A DNA stretch of 64,000 nt from CAXXOK01 sp963666755 (GCA_963666755.2 CAXXGW010000009.1:1612001-1676000); one strand, 5' to 3'. Positions 18,399 to 26,515 are shown, numbered from the stretch's first letter. Numbers and translations are program-made. The notes: generated from the letters alone by a model not told the origin.

Positions 18399-19162
18399 TC
18401 AAATTCGTTGGATATGGAAACCTCCGTCCACGTCGATAAAGCTGCCGGTTGTATACGCAAAATCCTGCGAGCAGAAGGCCCGGACCGCCCTGGCCACATC
18501 CTCGGGGGCGCCCCAGCGGGCAATGGGAAAAGCCCCCTGTGCAAGCATGCGGTCATACTTATCGGTTACGCCCGCCGTCATATCCGTTTTGATAATACCG
18601 GGCCGCACCTCATAAACCCGGATCCCCTCAGCGGCAAGGCGATCGGCATACAGCTTGGTAAGCATGGCCACCGCAGCTTTGGATACGCAGTATTCGCCGC
18701 GGTTCACGGACGATACAACCGCAGAGCAGGAAGAAACATTCACGATTACACCGCGGGTTGCCTCGACTGCCTCTTGCCGGATCATTTGACGGGCTACCGC
18801 CTGTGTCATGAACATATTGCCTCTGGCGTTAATACCCAGCACATAGTCAAAGGATTCTTCCGTCATCTCCAACAGATCGTTCCGTTGCTTAGGGGCGACT
18901 CCGGCATTGTTGACCAGCACATCGATCCTTGCGTATTGATCGACCACTTCGTGCACAACGCGCGTTCTGTCTTCGCCAGCCGCGATATTGCCGACATGCC
19001 AGCTGTACCGGATACCTGCCTCCTTCAGCTTTTGCGTGCTTTCCCTGTACAAGGCTTCCTCCCGGGTTGCCACAATCGCAACCCGGTAACCGGCCTTGCC
19101 CATTTCAAGGGCTGTCGCCAGGCCAATCCACGGCTTCCCCCTGTGATCAATGCAACTTTCAT
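18399..19162 (-). CDS. Short-chain dehydrogenase/reductase, apparent N-terminal frameshift
   Basis: A FabG-like NAD(P) oxidoreductase: NNAG near mid-chain, VSSCSAVV, the catalytic YCVSK and the C-terminal IDVDGGFH. ATG 19162 with GGAG just upstream opens MKVALITGGSRG, a perfect SDR cofactor-binding start, but that frame then goes astray. The continuation IGLATALEMGKAGYR is in the next frame. One base is missing between 19127 and 19128 (GGN ATT has become GGATT on the minus strand). Downstream coding sequence is intact to 18399, so this is either a recent inactivating mutation or a sequence error. It lies between TRAP DctM and the FAD dehydrogenase. Confidence 0.8.
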
Positions 19163-19231
19163 GCTCCAACGTCTCTTTCTTCCCTGTTTGTCCACCGCGC
19201 ACAACTCACTGCGCCTCCACCGCCCGGCTAC

Positions 19232-20521
19232 CTATTTCATCAACAGGTTGGGGAGGAACATCGTCAGCGAGGGGATGTACGTAATCAGCATCAAAATGAT
19301 GAACATCGGAATATACATCGGCAAAATTGCTTTGGAAACCTTTTCGATTTTCATGTTGGCGATCGCGCAGCCGGTAAACAGCGCCGTCCCCACGGGAGGT
19401 GTGCACAGGCCAATTCCCAGATTCAGCATCATGATGACGCCAAACTGCACGGGATCCATCCCGAAGCTCTTAACTACGGGCAGCAGAATCGGCGCCACGA
19501 TCAGCACAATCGGCGTCAGATCCATGAAGCAGCCCAGAATCAGGAGGATGATGTTAATCAGGAACAGGATCACGTACTTATTACTGCTGACGCTCAGCAG
19601 AAAATGAGTGGCGATGGCAGGGATGTCCAGATACGTCATAACCCAGCCGAACGCCCCCGCAGCGGCAATCAGGCCGTAAATCATGGCAAGGGTTTTAATC
19701 ACCCTGCCAAAGATGGCCGGGATATCCTTCAGCTTCATTTCCCGGTAAACGAACAGCCCGACAAAGGCGCAATACAGGCAGGCAATGGCCGCAGACTCGG
19801 TGGCCGTAAACACGCCCGCCGATACGCCCACAATCACAATCACCATCGCAAACATGGCTAAAGCCGTATCTTTGGTCACAGCCAGCGCTTGCTTGAAGGG
19901 GATTTTATTCCCTTTGGGGTAGTGCCGTTTTTTAGAGACAATATAGCAGTACACCATCAGGCTGATGCCAACCAGAATCCCCGGAATATAACCGGCGGAG
20001 AACAGCTTGCCGACCGAAACCCCGCCCGCGACCATCGCATAGAGAACCATGTTATGCGACGGCGGAATAATCAGGCCCTGACACGCACTGGTAACCGTGA
20101 TGGCCGTGGAAAAATCCTTGTCGTAGCCCGCTTCAACCATCATGGGGATTTCGATCACGCCCAGCGAGGAAACATCCGCGATGGCGGAACCGGATATGCC
20201 GCCAAACAGCATGGAGGCAAGCACATTCACATGGGCCAGCCCGCCGGTCAGGCGCCCTACGCAAACCTTGGCAAATTCCAGCAATCGGCTGGAGATGCCC
20301 CCCGCCGCCATGATCTCACCCATGAGGATAAAAAACGGGATGGCCAGAAGCGTAAAGGAGTTCAGCTGTTTGCACATCTGCTGAACCATGGTCATCACAG
20401 GAATACCGAGGAACAGCATCGCAAAGCTCGTAGCGATAATCATGGCGAATGTAATCGGGCACTTGAAAATAATCAGCAGGATAAAAGTAATTAGCAGGAT
20501 CCCGATGGCGATGGTGTTCAT
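19232..20521 (-). CDS. dctM: TRAP transporter large permease (DctM)
   Basis: A 429-residue protein with about 11-12 hydrophobic segments and the DctM signatures: FFILMGEIMAAGGIS, GGLAHVNVLASMLFGGISGSAIAD, VTSACQGLIIPPSHNMVLY, and MMLNLGIGLCTPPVG. It carries out ion-coupled uptake of a substrate delivered by DctP. Its start overlaps the DctQ stop by 4 bp. Same family as the second DctM at 29152 but clearly divergent from it, so this is not a recent duplication. Confidence 0.95.
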   Translation of the reverse strand: MNTIAIGILLITFILLIIFKCPITFAMIIATSFAMLFLGIPVMTMVQQMCKQLNSFTLLAIPFFILMGEIMAAGGISSRLLEFAKVCVGRLTGGLAHVNVLASMLFGGISGSAIADVSSLGVIEIPMMVEAGYDKDFSTAITVTSACQGLIIPPSHNMVLYAMVAGGVSVGKLFSAGYIPGILVGISLMVYCYIVSKKRHYPKGNKIPFKQALAVTKDTALAMFAMVIVIVGVSAGVFTATESAAIACLYCAFVGLFVYREMKLKDIPAIFGRVIKTLAMIYGLIAAAGAFGWVMTYLDIPAIATHFLLSVSSNKYVILFLINIILLILGCFMDLTPIVLIVAPILLPVVKSFGMDPVQFGVIMMLNLGIGLCTPPVGTALFTGCAIANMKIEKVSKAILPMYIPMFIILMLITYIPSLTMFLPNLLMK

Positions 20522-21036
20522 TCTTCTACCCCCTCTCCGCTTTGATGTTCATCCTGCGTTCGGATGCCCAATAGTTTTAAAAGAACAAAATAGCAGATGC
20601 AAAGCCCCGAAACCGGGATCATGATATACATGAGGCAAGCCGGCCATCGGGTTACGGTCAGCTTGGAATTGGTTGTGAACAGGATCAGTACAATGCCGTA
20701 TACCGTAAAAAAGACACCCACAAGCAACAGCAGAATCTGGTTGATCCGATCCACAACTCTTTGCATTCGCTTGGGAAAATGCGAAAAGAACATCTCAATC
20801 TGGATGTGCAGCCCTTTATCCACGCCGATGCTGATGCCCAGAAAGGCCGTCCAAATGGTCAGCAGCAAGGCTACCTCCTGATTCCAGCGGATATTGGACC
20901 GAAAAATGTTGCGCGCCACCACCTGCGCACTGACGATGACAATCACCGCAAACAAACTAAGGATGGAGTATGACATCACAATTTTATAAACCCAGTGGTA
21001 AATGGATAACATTCGCCTTTTCACTGTAGGGGACAT
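20518..21036 (-). CDS. dctQ: TRAP transporter small permease (DctQ)
   Basis: A small four-helix membrane protein of about 172 residues with the DctQ features FLGISIGVDKGLHIQIEMFFSHFP and RNIFRSNIRWNQEVALLLTIW. ATG 21036 is chosen because GGAGGAGA lies 4 nt upstream. An in-frame ATG at 21060 has no ribosome site. It lies between DctP, with an intervening hairpin, and DctM, whose start it overlaps. Confidence 0.92.
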   Translation of the reverse strand: MSPTVKRRMLSIYHWVYKIVMSYSILSLFAVIVIVSAQVVARNIFRSNIRWNQEVALLLTIWTAFLGISIGVDKGLHIQIEMFFSHFPKRMQRVVDRINQILLLLVGVFFTVYGIVLILFTTNSKLTVTRWPACLMYIMIPVSGLCICYFVLLKLLGIRTQDEHQSGEGVEE

Positions 21037-21068
21037 ACATTCTCCTCCGGACGCATCCATTGCTTTTT

Positions 21069-21114
21069 CGGAGGAAGGCGGAATGGAGTTGCCCCTCCGC
21101 CCCGCCTTCCTCCG
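21069..21114 (-). terminator. Intercistronic hairpin after DctP gene
   Basis: A perfect 13-bp stem, CGGAGGAAGGCGG at 21069-21081 with its complement at 21102-21114, and no U-tract. It lies between dctP and dctQ and probably protects the dctP message or limits read-through. Confidence 0.6.
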
Positions 21115-21124
21115 AAGTCAGAAA

Positions 21125-22126
21125 TTATTCGCCCGCCGCGACGATTTGATCGACCAGGCTCGTATACTTGCCATCCTCATAGCTGTACCAGATCGGAGTG
21201 CAGGCATCACGGAACTCCGCTTTTTCTGCATCGGTCGGCGTATAGATGGTCACTTTGCCGGTATCCACAAGCGCCTGTTCATTTTTCTGCTCGGCATCCG
21301 CCCACAGCGTTTTCTGGTAATCCCATGCATCCAGCGCGGTCTGGTCGATGATGGCCAGGTCTTCGTCGCTGAGCTGGGCCCTGCTCTTGGCGCTCATGAC
21401 CAGAATATCCGCAGACATCGTGTGGTTGTCCTTGATGTAGTACGGGGCCACTTCATAGAAAGACATATCCAGATAGTTAACGATGGAGTTTTCAGCCGCG
21501 TCGCACACGCCGGTCTGCAGGGCGGAGTAGCACTCCGCATAGGCAATGGCAATCGAGTTGGAGCCAAGCGCTTCCACCATGGACATCATCAGCTCGGACT
21601 GCTGCACGCGCACCAGCATGCCCGCCATATCGCTGGGGGAGTGAATCGCCTTGGAGCTGAAGAAGCAGCGGGAACCGGCATCGAAGTAAGTCAGGCCGTA
21701 CAAGCCGACCGCGGCCATATCGTCGCCGCGCAGGATGCCCATGCCGATGTCACCACCGTGCACCTTCCAAAAGTGCTCGGTATCCTTGTAGATATAAGGC
21801 ATCATCAAAGCGTTGTACTGATCGACAAAGTTCGTCATCGTGGAAAGGTCGGCCTTGACGATATCAATACCGCCGTATTGCGCCTGCTCCAGGCAGGATA
21901 CCGCATCGCCGAGCGTACCGTTGTTATAGAGCACGATTTCGATCCGGCCGTTGGTCTTTTCCTTAACCTGATCCGCAAACCATTGGCAGGCCTGCGTCGT
22001 CACATTGCTGTCGGGTTGGTTGTTCGCCAAGCGCAGCGTAATCGTGTCGCTTTGCGCAAGCGCTGTGCCGATTCCCAGAGCAAGTACCAGCACTAGGGTC
22101 AGAAGAAATGTGGTTCCCTTTTTCAT
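21125..22126 (-). CDS. dctP: TRAP transporter solute-binding protein (DctP)
   Basis: A 333-residue protein. Residues 1-24 are a Sec signal peptide (MKKGTTFLLTLVLVLALGIG, ending TALA), with no lipobox Cys. The mature part shows TRAP hallmarks: LRLANNQPDSNVTTQACQWFADQVKEKTNGRI cut by a Gly-rich turn, the carboxylate-binding Arg in GMLVRVQQSE, and QTGVCDAAENS with the conserved Asn. Such proteins bind organic acids, often sugar acids. ATG 22126 has AGGAGGACTCGGAC before it. An upstream open frame overlaps the SDR gene and is not coding. Confidence 0.94.
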   Translation of the reverse strand: MKKGTTFLLTLVLVLALGIGTALAQSDTITLRLANNQPDSNVTTQACQWFADQVKEKTNGRIEIVLYNNGTLGDAVSCLEQAQYGGIDIVKADLSTMTNFVDQYNALMMPYIYKDTEHFWKVHGGDIGMGILRGDDMAAVGLYGLTYFDAGSRCFFSSKAIHSPSDMAGMLVRVQQSELMMSMVEALGSNSIAIAYAECYSALQTGVCDAAENSIVNYLDMSFYEVAPYYIKDNHTMSADILVMSAKSRAQLSDEDLAIIDQTALDAWDYQKTLWADAEQKNEQALVDTGKVTIYTPTDAEKAEFRDACTPIWYSYEDGKYTSLVDQIVAAGE

Positions 22127-22146
22127 GTCCGAGTCCTCCTTGTTAT

Positions 22147-22905
22147 TTATCTTGATGTATATCCGCCATCGACAGGGATCAATACACCAGAGATGTAATC
22201 TGAAGCCGAAGACGCGAGGAAAACGGCTACCCCCTCGAAGTCCTCCGGCGTGCCCCACCGTTGCATCGGAATCCGTGCGTCGATCGCCTCTCGCTTTTCC
22301 GAATCGAGATAGACCGATCGGGTGAGCTCTGTTTGAATATAGCCTGGCGCAATCGCGTTTACGCAAATGCCATAAGGAGCAAATTCGTTGGACATCGCTT
22401 TGGTGAGGGATAGAATCGCGCCTTTGGTACAAGTGTATCCACTGACGTTCATCCCCCCAAAGGTGGAAAAAAGCGACGCCGTATTGATGATCTTGCCTTT
22501 ATAATGCCGTTCCCGGAAATGGTTAGCCGCCTTTTGCGCCAGCAGGAAAGCGGCTTTCAGGTTAACGGCGATGATCTGATCCAATACACTCTCCGGATAC
22601 GTAAAGGCGCTCTCCCGGTGCTGCATCCCGGCATTGTTAAACAGGAGATCGATATGCCGGTTTTCTTGTACGGCCTGATCCCATACCGCGTCAATCTGAT
22701 TTCGATCGGACAGGTCTACCGGATAGGATTTGCAGACGCAGCCCATCTGCTCGATTAACTTTTTCGTTTCGGACAGGTCGGCGATATCAAAGGCAAGGAT
22801 ATCCGCCCCCGCTTTGGCCAACCCCATGGCGATCCCGCGGCCGATACCCGACGCGCATCCCGTAACGACGGCGGTTTTGCCCGACAAGGAGAACAGTGTT
22901 TCCAC
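22147..22905 (-). CDS. SDR oxidoreductase, KduD-like
   Basis: About 252 residues. The cofactor motif is TGCASGIGRGIAMG, followed by NNAGMQ, catalytic YTCTK and the C-terminal RWGTPEDFEGVAVFLASSASDYISG seen in 2-deoxy-gluconate 3-dehydrogenase-type enzymes. GTG 22905 is preferred as start, with AAGGGG 8 nt upstream. The in-frame ATG 22947 lies inside the operator and only about 10 nt after the predicted transcription start, with no ribosome site. It is the first gene of the leftward TRAP operon and would oxidise or reduce the imported sugar acid (inference). Confidence 0.9.
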   Translation of the reverse strand: METLFSLSGKTAVVTGCASGIGRGIAMGLAKAGADILAFDIADLSETKKLIEQMGCVCKSYPVDLSDRNQIDAVWDQAVQENRHIDLLFNNAGMQHRESAFTYPESVLDQIIAVNLKAAFLLAQKAANHFRERHYKGKIINTASLFSTFGGMNVSGYTCTKGAILSLTKAMSNEFAPYGICVNAIAPGYIQTELTRSVYLDSEKREAIDARIPMQRWGTPEDFEGVAVFLASSASDYISGVLIPVDGGYTSR

Positions 22906-22932
22906 TTCTACTCGACCCCTTATGATTTTATA

Positions 22933-22946
22933 TGAAACGGTTTTCA
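22933..22946 (-). promoter_or_regulatory. Candidate LacI-type operator
   Basis: TGAAACGGTTTTCA is an inverted repeat (TGAAA...TTTCA on the other strand) placed just downstream of the -10 element of the leftward promoter, where a bound repressor would block transcription. It resembles LacI/CcpA-family operators but lacks the exact central CG of a cre site. The LacI gene at 15323-16330 in the same operon is the natural candidate. Confidence 0.55.
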
Positions 22947-22961
22947 TTTGCTAACGAGTAG

Positions 22962-22990
22962 ACAATAGCATAGGAAAAGCCTTTCGTCAA
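22962..22990 (-). promoter_or_regulatory. Promoter of the leftward TRAP/SDR operon
   Basis: On the minus strand: -35 TTGACG (22985-22990), a 17-bp spacer, -10 TATTGT (22962-22967). Transcription would begin near 22955. Confidence 0.8.
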
Positions 22991-23631
22991 GTACAAGTTT
23001 TCTATATATTTGCTCACATTTCTGATAACTTCTTCCAGCTTCCACGTATTGTTCACAGATGAAAGTGTTTGCTTGACTCAAGAATTGGATTGCTAGACCA
23101 TCATGTTTTCATTTAGAACGCCACTTCGAAGTATCTGCTTTTTTGTGGATAATGGTAACGTTGCCATAACATTGCCACAACATCGGATGTTTACGCAACC
23201 GATGGATACCACCGATGCAGTAATGCGGTTTACCTAACCTTGACGATAGATTTTCTTATCATTTAGCGCCGTTTAGGCTCACCCCTTTGAATTTTCATTG
23301 GACGGAACTTCTACAAAGAGCATCCTGCTGCAGAAATCTCCGGGTTTGGCGGTCTGTTCCCGATCTGATGATGGTGGTAGCTTCCACATTTCTGAAGGGC
23401 TTTTATCCGGGTTGTTTGCTGCCACTGACGTGATCTGTCAGTCTGGCAATCCAATAACCCATCGATCGAGATTGCGATATGAAACATTTTTCTTATGGCG
23501 ATTATTCTCAAAACTGCCCGTTATCCACTTGTCCTGAACGAAACACCCGTTCTGCTCTGACGGGTCTGCCAAGGAAAGAACGTTTTTTCTATTCCGCGCT
23601 TCTCCGGATGCGTTCCCCAGCAATCGCGCGC
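22991..23631. other. Long divergent intergenic region
   Basis: About 640 bp between the leftward TRAP promoter and the rightward aldolase promoter. The part to about 23280 is visibly more A/T-rich than the surrounding genes. It holds one AACATNGGATGTT site (23179-23191). The only open frames are short and have no recognisable family or ribosome site. No insertion-sequence ends were seen. It could hide a small RNA or decayed gene, but nothing supports one directly. Confidence 0.5.
23179..23191. promoter_or_regulatory. 13-bp inverted repeat, copy 1 (AACATCGGATGTT)
   Basis: Arms AACAT and ATGTT flank CGG. The same motif occurs three times at the promoter of the microcompartment operon, and this isolated copy lies between the divergent TRAP/SDR and aldolase/kinase operons. 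Confidence 0.65.
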
Positions 23632-23661
23632 TTTACAAACCCGCGTTCGCTCTGCTATAAT
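23632..23661 (+). promoter_or_regulatory. Promoter of the aldolase-kinase operon
   Basis: -35 TTTACA (23632-23637), an 18-bp spacer and a consensus -10 TATAAT (23656-23661). The leader to ATG 23735 is about 67 nt and includes a small TCTC-AATC-GAGA hairpin that overlaps the ribosome site. Confidence 0.85.
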
Positions 23662-23734
23662 CACGGTGTTGTAAAGCGCATCCCGATCATCCCATGTTGC
23701 ATCCTGCGATTTTCTCAATCGAGAGGGTGATTGG

Positions 23735-24592
23735 ATGCTTGCTCATCTGAATCAGTTATTGCCGCCCGCAAGGGCCGGCGGTTATGCCGTGGGCCTTTTT
23801 AACGTGGTTACGCTGGAACAGGCCGAGGGCGTGTTTTTGGCTGCGCAACAATCCCATGCGCCGCTGATCATTGGAACAGCCGAGGCGTTTTTGAAATCCA
23901 TTACGCCGGAGGCTGTTTTTGGCATGCTCCGGGCCAAAGCGCTCCAAACCGAATTCCCGGTGGCGTTGCACTTCGACCATGGGCGCACGTTTGAAGCCTG
24001 TATGCGCGCACTGCGTCTGGGCTGTACCAGTGTAATGTACGATTGCTCCGCGTTGCCTTATGAGCGTAACATCTCGGAAATGGCGGAAATGTGCCGGATT
24101 GCGCATGCTATGGGCGCGACGGTGGAGGGCGAACTCGGCAGCGTCGGCGGCAGCGAGGACGGAGCAGAAAGCATTCGCGCGAGGATGACCGACCCCCGTC
24201 AGGCTGCCGATTTTGTGCGCCGTACCGGAGTGGACGCCTTAGCCGTTGCGGTAGGGAACGCGCACGGACAGTACACGCTGCCGCCTAAACTGGATTTTGA
24301 GCTGATTCGCGAAATTGCCGCGCAGGTTCCGGTGCCACTGGTATTGCACGGCGGCAGCGGCTTGACGGATCAGGATTTTACACAGGCAATCCGTTGCGGC
24401 ATTGCGAAAGTAAACATCTTTACCGATCTGAACATAGCGCAGGCGCGTGCGACGCAACAGGCGCTTGCCGAAGGGAAAAACACCGCCCTTGCCATGATTC
24501 CGCAACTCGTGGAGGCGGTACGCGCGGTCGCCGCAGAAAAAATGCGCCTGTTTGGCTGCGCCGGCAAAGCTTCCGCAGCGCCCCACACGTAA
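23735..24592 (+). CDS. Class II ketose-bisphosphate aldolase family (FbaA/GatY/KbaY type)
   Basis: A 285-residue zinc-dependent TIM-barrel aldolase. It has GYAVGLFNVVTLEQAEG at the start, the catalytic-Asp/zinc-His motif LHFDHG near residue 80, MYDCSALPYERNI, a later zinc His in GNAHGQY, and the phosphate-binding LHGGSGL and KVNIFTDLN. It cleaves a ketose (bis)phosphate into DHAP and an aldehyde, or condenses them. It is followed by a four-carbon-acid-sugar kinase and lies upstream of a microcompartment aldehyde dehydrogenase, so the aldehyde product may feed it (inference). ATG 23735 follows GAGAGGGTGATTGG. Confidence 0.9.
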   Translation: MLAHLNQLLPPARAGGYAVGLFNVVTLEQAEGVFLAAQQSHAPLIIGTAEAFLKSITPEAVFGMLRAKALQTEFPVALHFDHGRTFEACMRALRLGCTSVMYDCSALPYERNISEMAEMCRIAHAMGATVEGELGSVGGSEDGAESIRARMTDPRQAADFVRRTGVDALAVAVGNAHGQYTLPPKLDFELIREIAAQVPVPLVLHGGSGLTDQDFTQAIRCGIAKVNIFTDLNIAQARATQQALAEGKNTALAMIPQLVEAVRAVAAEKMRLFGCAGKASAAPHT

Positions 24593-24809
24593 AGCCCGGG
24601 AGTTCAGCCCCGGTGCTTTCGGTTTTACCGGGAACGACACACACCCGTCGCAAGAGGCGCCCGCATGCCTACATCGCATACGCAGGAGCACATCGACGCT
24701 CGTGCTCAGCCATTGATTTCTCCCGGCAAAGGCCGTTCCGACCCGCTGTATCCACTTTGCAAAACTGTCCCGAAGCCCTGAGTGCGATCCATACAAGGAG
24801 GAACCCCCC

Positions 24810-26246
24810 ATGGAAAAGACCCTGTCCACAGCGGTGCTGACACCCTTCCCGGCAGAACGCAAAGCCGAAGCGGACCATCTGCTCGCGCAGGCGTACGCGG
24901 CCAGCGACCGGAAAATCATTGTGCTGGACGATGATCCCACCGGCGTGCAGACAGTGCACGATGTTTCTGTGTATACCGACTGGTCGCCGGAGAGCCTGCG
25001 CGAGGGCTTTGCGGAAACCAACAAGCTGTTTTTTATTCTGACCAACTCGCGCGGCTTTACCGTGGAAGAAACCACACGCGCGCACCGTGAAATCATCCAC
25101 AACGTGATACAGGCAAGCCGGGAAAGCGGCCGCGCGTTCCTGATCCTCAGCCGTGGGGATTCTACCCTGCGCGGTCACTATCCGCTGGAAACCATGCTGC
25201 TGCGCGAGGGCTTGGAAGCAGAGCTGGGCATCACGGTAGACGGGGAAATTCTCTGCCCGTATTTCCGGGAAGGCGGACGCTTCACCTTGGGGGATACGCA
25301 TTACGTACGCTACGGCGAAACGCTGGTGCCCGCCGCGCAAACCGAGTTTGCCCGGGACGCGACGTTCGGGTATGCGCACTCCGACCTGAAAGAATACATC
25401 GCCGAAAAAACGGGCGGCGCGTATCCGGCAAAGGATGTGGTGTCTATTCCTCTTGAGGCGCTGCGCGCGATGGACATTGACCGCGTCGAAGCGCTCCTGA
25501 TGGGCGTACACGGCTATGGAAAAGTGATCGTCAACGCGTGTGACGATACCGATGTGAAAGTGTTTTGCATTGCGCTGTATCGGGCGCTGTCCAAGGGAAA
25601 GCACTTCTGCTACCGTACGGCGGCGGCGTTTGTGAAGGCGCTGGGGAACATCAGCGACCGGCCGCTGCTCACCCGGGCAGAGATGGTTACGCAGGATGCG
25701 GCGGAAGGCGGCATCGTAGTGGTCGGCTCCCACACGCAAAAAACAACGGCGCAGCTGCAGGAGCTGTTGACATTGGACGGCGTTGTGGGCCTGGAACTGA
25801 ACTCCGACCTTGTGCTGCAGCCGGGCGCGCTGGAAGCCGACGCGGAAACCGTGGTAAGACAATGCGAAGCGCTGATTGCGCAAGGGAAAACGCCGGTGGT
25901 GTATACCAAGCGCACCCTCCTGACCGTAGCGGAGGATACGCCCGAAGCCGCGCTGGTGCGCAGCGTGAAAATCTCAAACGCGCTGCAGTCTGTCGTTGGT
26001 GAGCTGCGGGTCACGCCCGCGTTTATCGTGGCAAAGGGCGGGATCACCTCCAGCGATGTAGGTACAAAGGCCCTGCGCGTGCGGCGCGCAACGGTGCTGG
26101 GGCAGATCCGTCCGGGCATCCCGGTTTGGAAAACGGGGAACGGGAGCTTGTTCCCCGGAAAAGCGTATGTGATTTTTCCGGGAAACGTTGGGGAAATAAC
26201 CACCCTGCGGGAGGCGGTCGCGGTTCTGATGGGAGTCTGTGAATAG
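24810..26246 (+). CDS. Four-carbon acid sugar kinase family protein (DUF1537; OtnK/DtnK-like)
   Basis: 478 residues. The N-terminal substrate domain starts with VLDDDPTGVQTVHDVSVYTDW and includes LTNSRGF and LSRGDSTLRGHYPLET. The C-terminal nucleotide domain ends with KGGITSSDVGTKALRVRRATVLGQI. Characterised members phosphorylate D-threonate, 3-oxo-tetronate or erythronate-type acids (family knowledge). ATG 24810 has AAGGAGGAACCCCCC upstream. It is separated by 217 bp from the aldolase, with no promoter obvious between, and is followed by a strong terminator. It fits breakdown of an acid sugar imported by one of the flanking TRAP systems. Confidence 0.9.
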   Translation: MEKTLSTAVLTPFPAERKAEADHLLAQAYAASDRKIIVLDDDPTGVQTVHDVSVYTDWSPESLREGFAETNKLFFILTNSRGFTVEETTRAHREIIHNVIQASRESGRAFLILSRGDSTLRGHYPLETMLLREGLEAELGITVDGEILCPYFREGGRFTLGDTHYVRYGETLVPAAQTEFARDATFGYAHSDLKEYIAEKTGGAYPAKDVVSIPLEALRAMDIDRVEALLMGVHGYGKVIVNACDDTDVKVFCIALYRALSKGKHFCYRTAAAFVKALGNISDRPLLTRAEMVTQDAAEGGIVVVGSHTQKTTAQLQELLTLDGVVGLELNSDLVLQPGALEADAETVVRQCEALIAQGKTPVVYTKRTLLTVAEDTPEAALVRSVKISNALQSVVGELRVTPAFIVAKGGITSSDVGTKALRVRRATVLGQIRPGIPVWKTGNGSLFPGKAYVIFPGNVGEITTLREAVAVLMGVCE

Positions 26247-26327
26247 CAAGCAGGGGATCGTTCTCCATCCCCCCGCAGAAAATTACTTGCATCTTGCCGC
26301 CGCCTGCTAAAGTCCCCCTCCCTCACG

Positions 26328-26382
26328 CCGGAGCACAGTGCGATTTTCAAGGAAAAACCGCGCTGTACTCCGGTTTTTGTTT
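26328..26382 (+). terminator. Intrinsic terminator of the aldolase-kinase operon
   Basis: The arm starting CCGGAG at 26328 pairs with the arm ending CTCCGG at 26373, about 14 bp with one C-A mismatch and one G-U pair, followed by TTTTTGTTTC. Confidence 0.85.
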
Positions 26383-26425
26383 CAATACGACGAGATATGA
26401 TCTGATTTGTTTGTGCATTTTGCTG

Positions 26426-26438
26426 AACATAGGATGTT
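26426..26438. promoter_or_regulatory. 13-bp inverted repeat, copy 2 (AACATAGGATGTT)
   Basis: A perfect AACAT/ATGTT inverted repeat about 22 bp upstream of the -35 element of the microcompartment operon promoter. With copies 3 and 4 it brackets the promoter, allowing looping or cooperative binding. Confidence 0.7.
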
Positions 26439-26459
26439 TGCTTTTGTGATGATTACCGA

Positions 26460-26487
26460 TTTACAAATTCCGGATTCGGAGTAAAAT
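26460..26487 (+). promoter_or_regulatory. Promoter of the TRAP/BKACE/microcompartment operon
   Basis: -35 TTTACA (26460-26465), a 16-bp spacer, -10 TAAAAT (26482-26487). Two operator copies begin 2 bp after the -10, so a bound protein would cover the transcription start. Confidence 0.75.
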
Positions 26488-26488
26488 A

Positions 26489-26501
26489 AACATAGGATGT
26501 T
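26489..26501. promoter_or_regulatory. 13-bp inverted repeat, copy 3 (AACATAGGATGTT)
   Basis: A perfect inverted repeat at the predicted transcription start and one base from copy 4. The GntR regulator encoded in the operon (30484-31164) is the simplest candidate to bind (inference). Confidence 0.7.
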
Positions 26502-26502
26502 A

Positions 26503-26515
26503 AACATGGGATGTT
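26503..26515. promoter_or_regulatory. 13-bp inverted repeat, copy 4 (AACATGGGATGTT)
   Basis: Tandem with copy 3 at a 14-bp start-to-start distance. Only the central base differs between copies (C, A, A, G), which is expected for a dimer-binding operator with an uncontacted centre. Confidence 0.7.

Noticed and set aside
22127..22432. N-terminal extension of the DctP frame upstream of ATG 22126
   Set aside because: It lies inside the SDR gene and would bury the signal peptide. ATG 22126 has a perfect ribosome site.
23298..23623. Short open frames that might be a decayed transposase
   Set aside because: No DDE/HTH motif, no terminal inverted repeats or target duplication visible.
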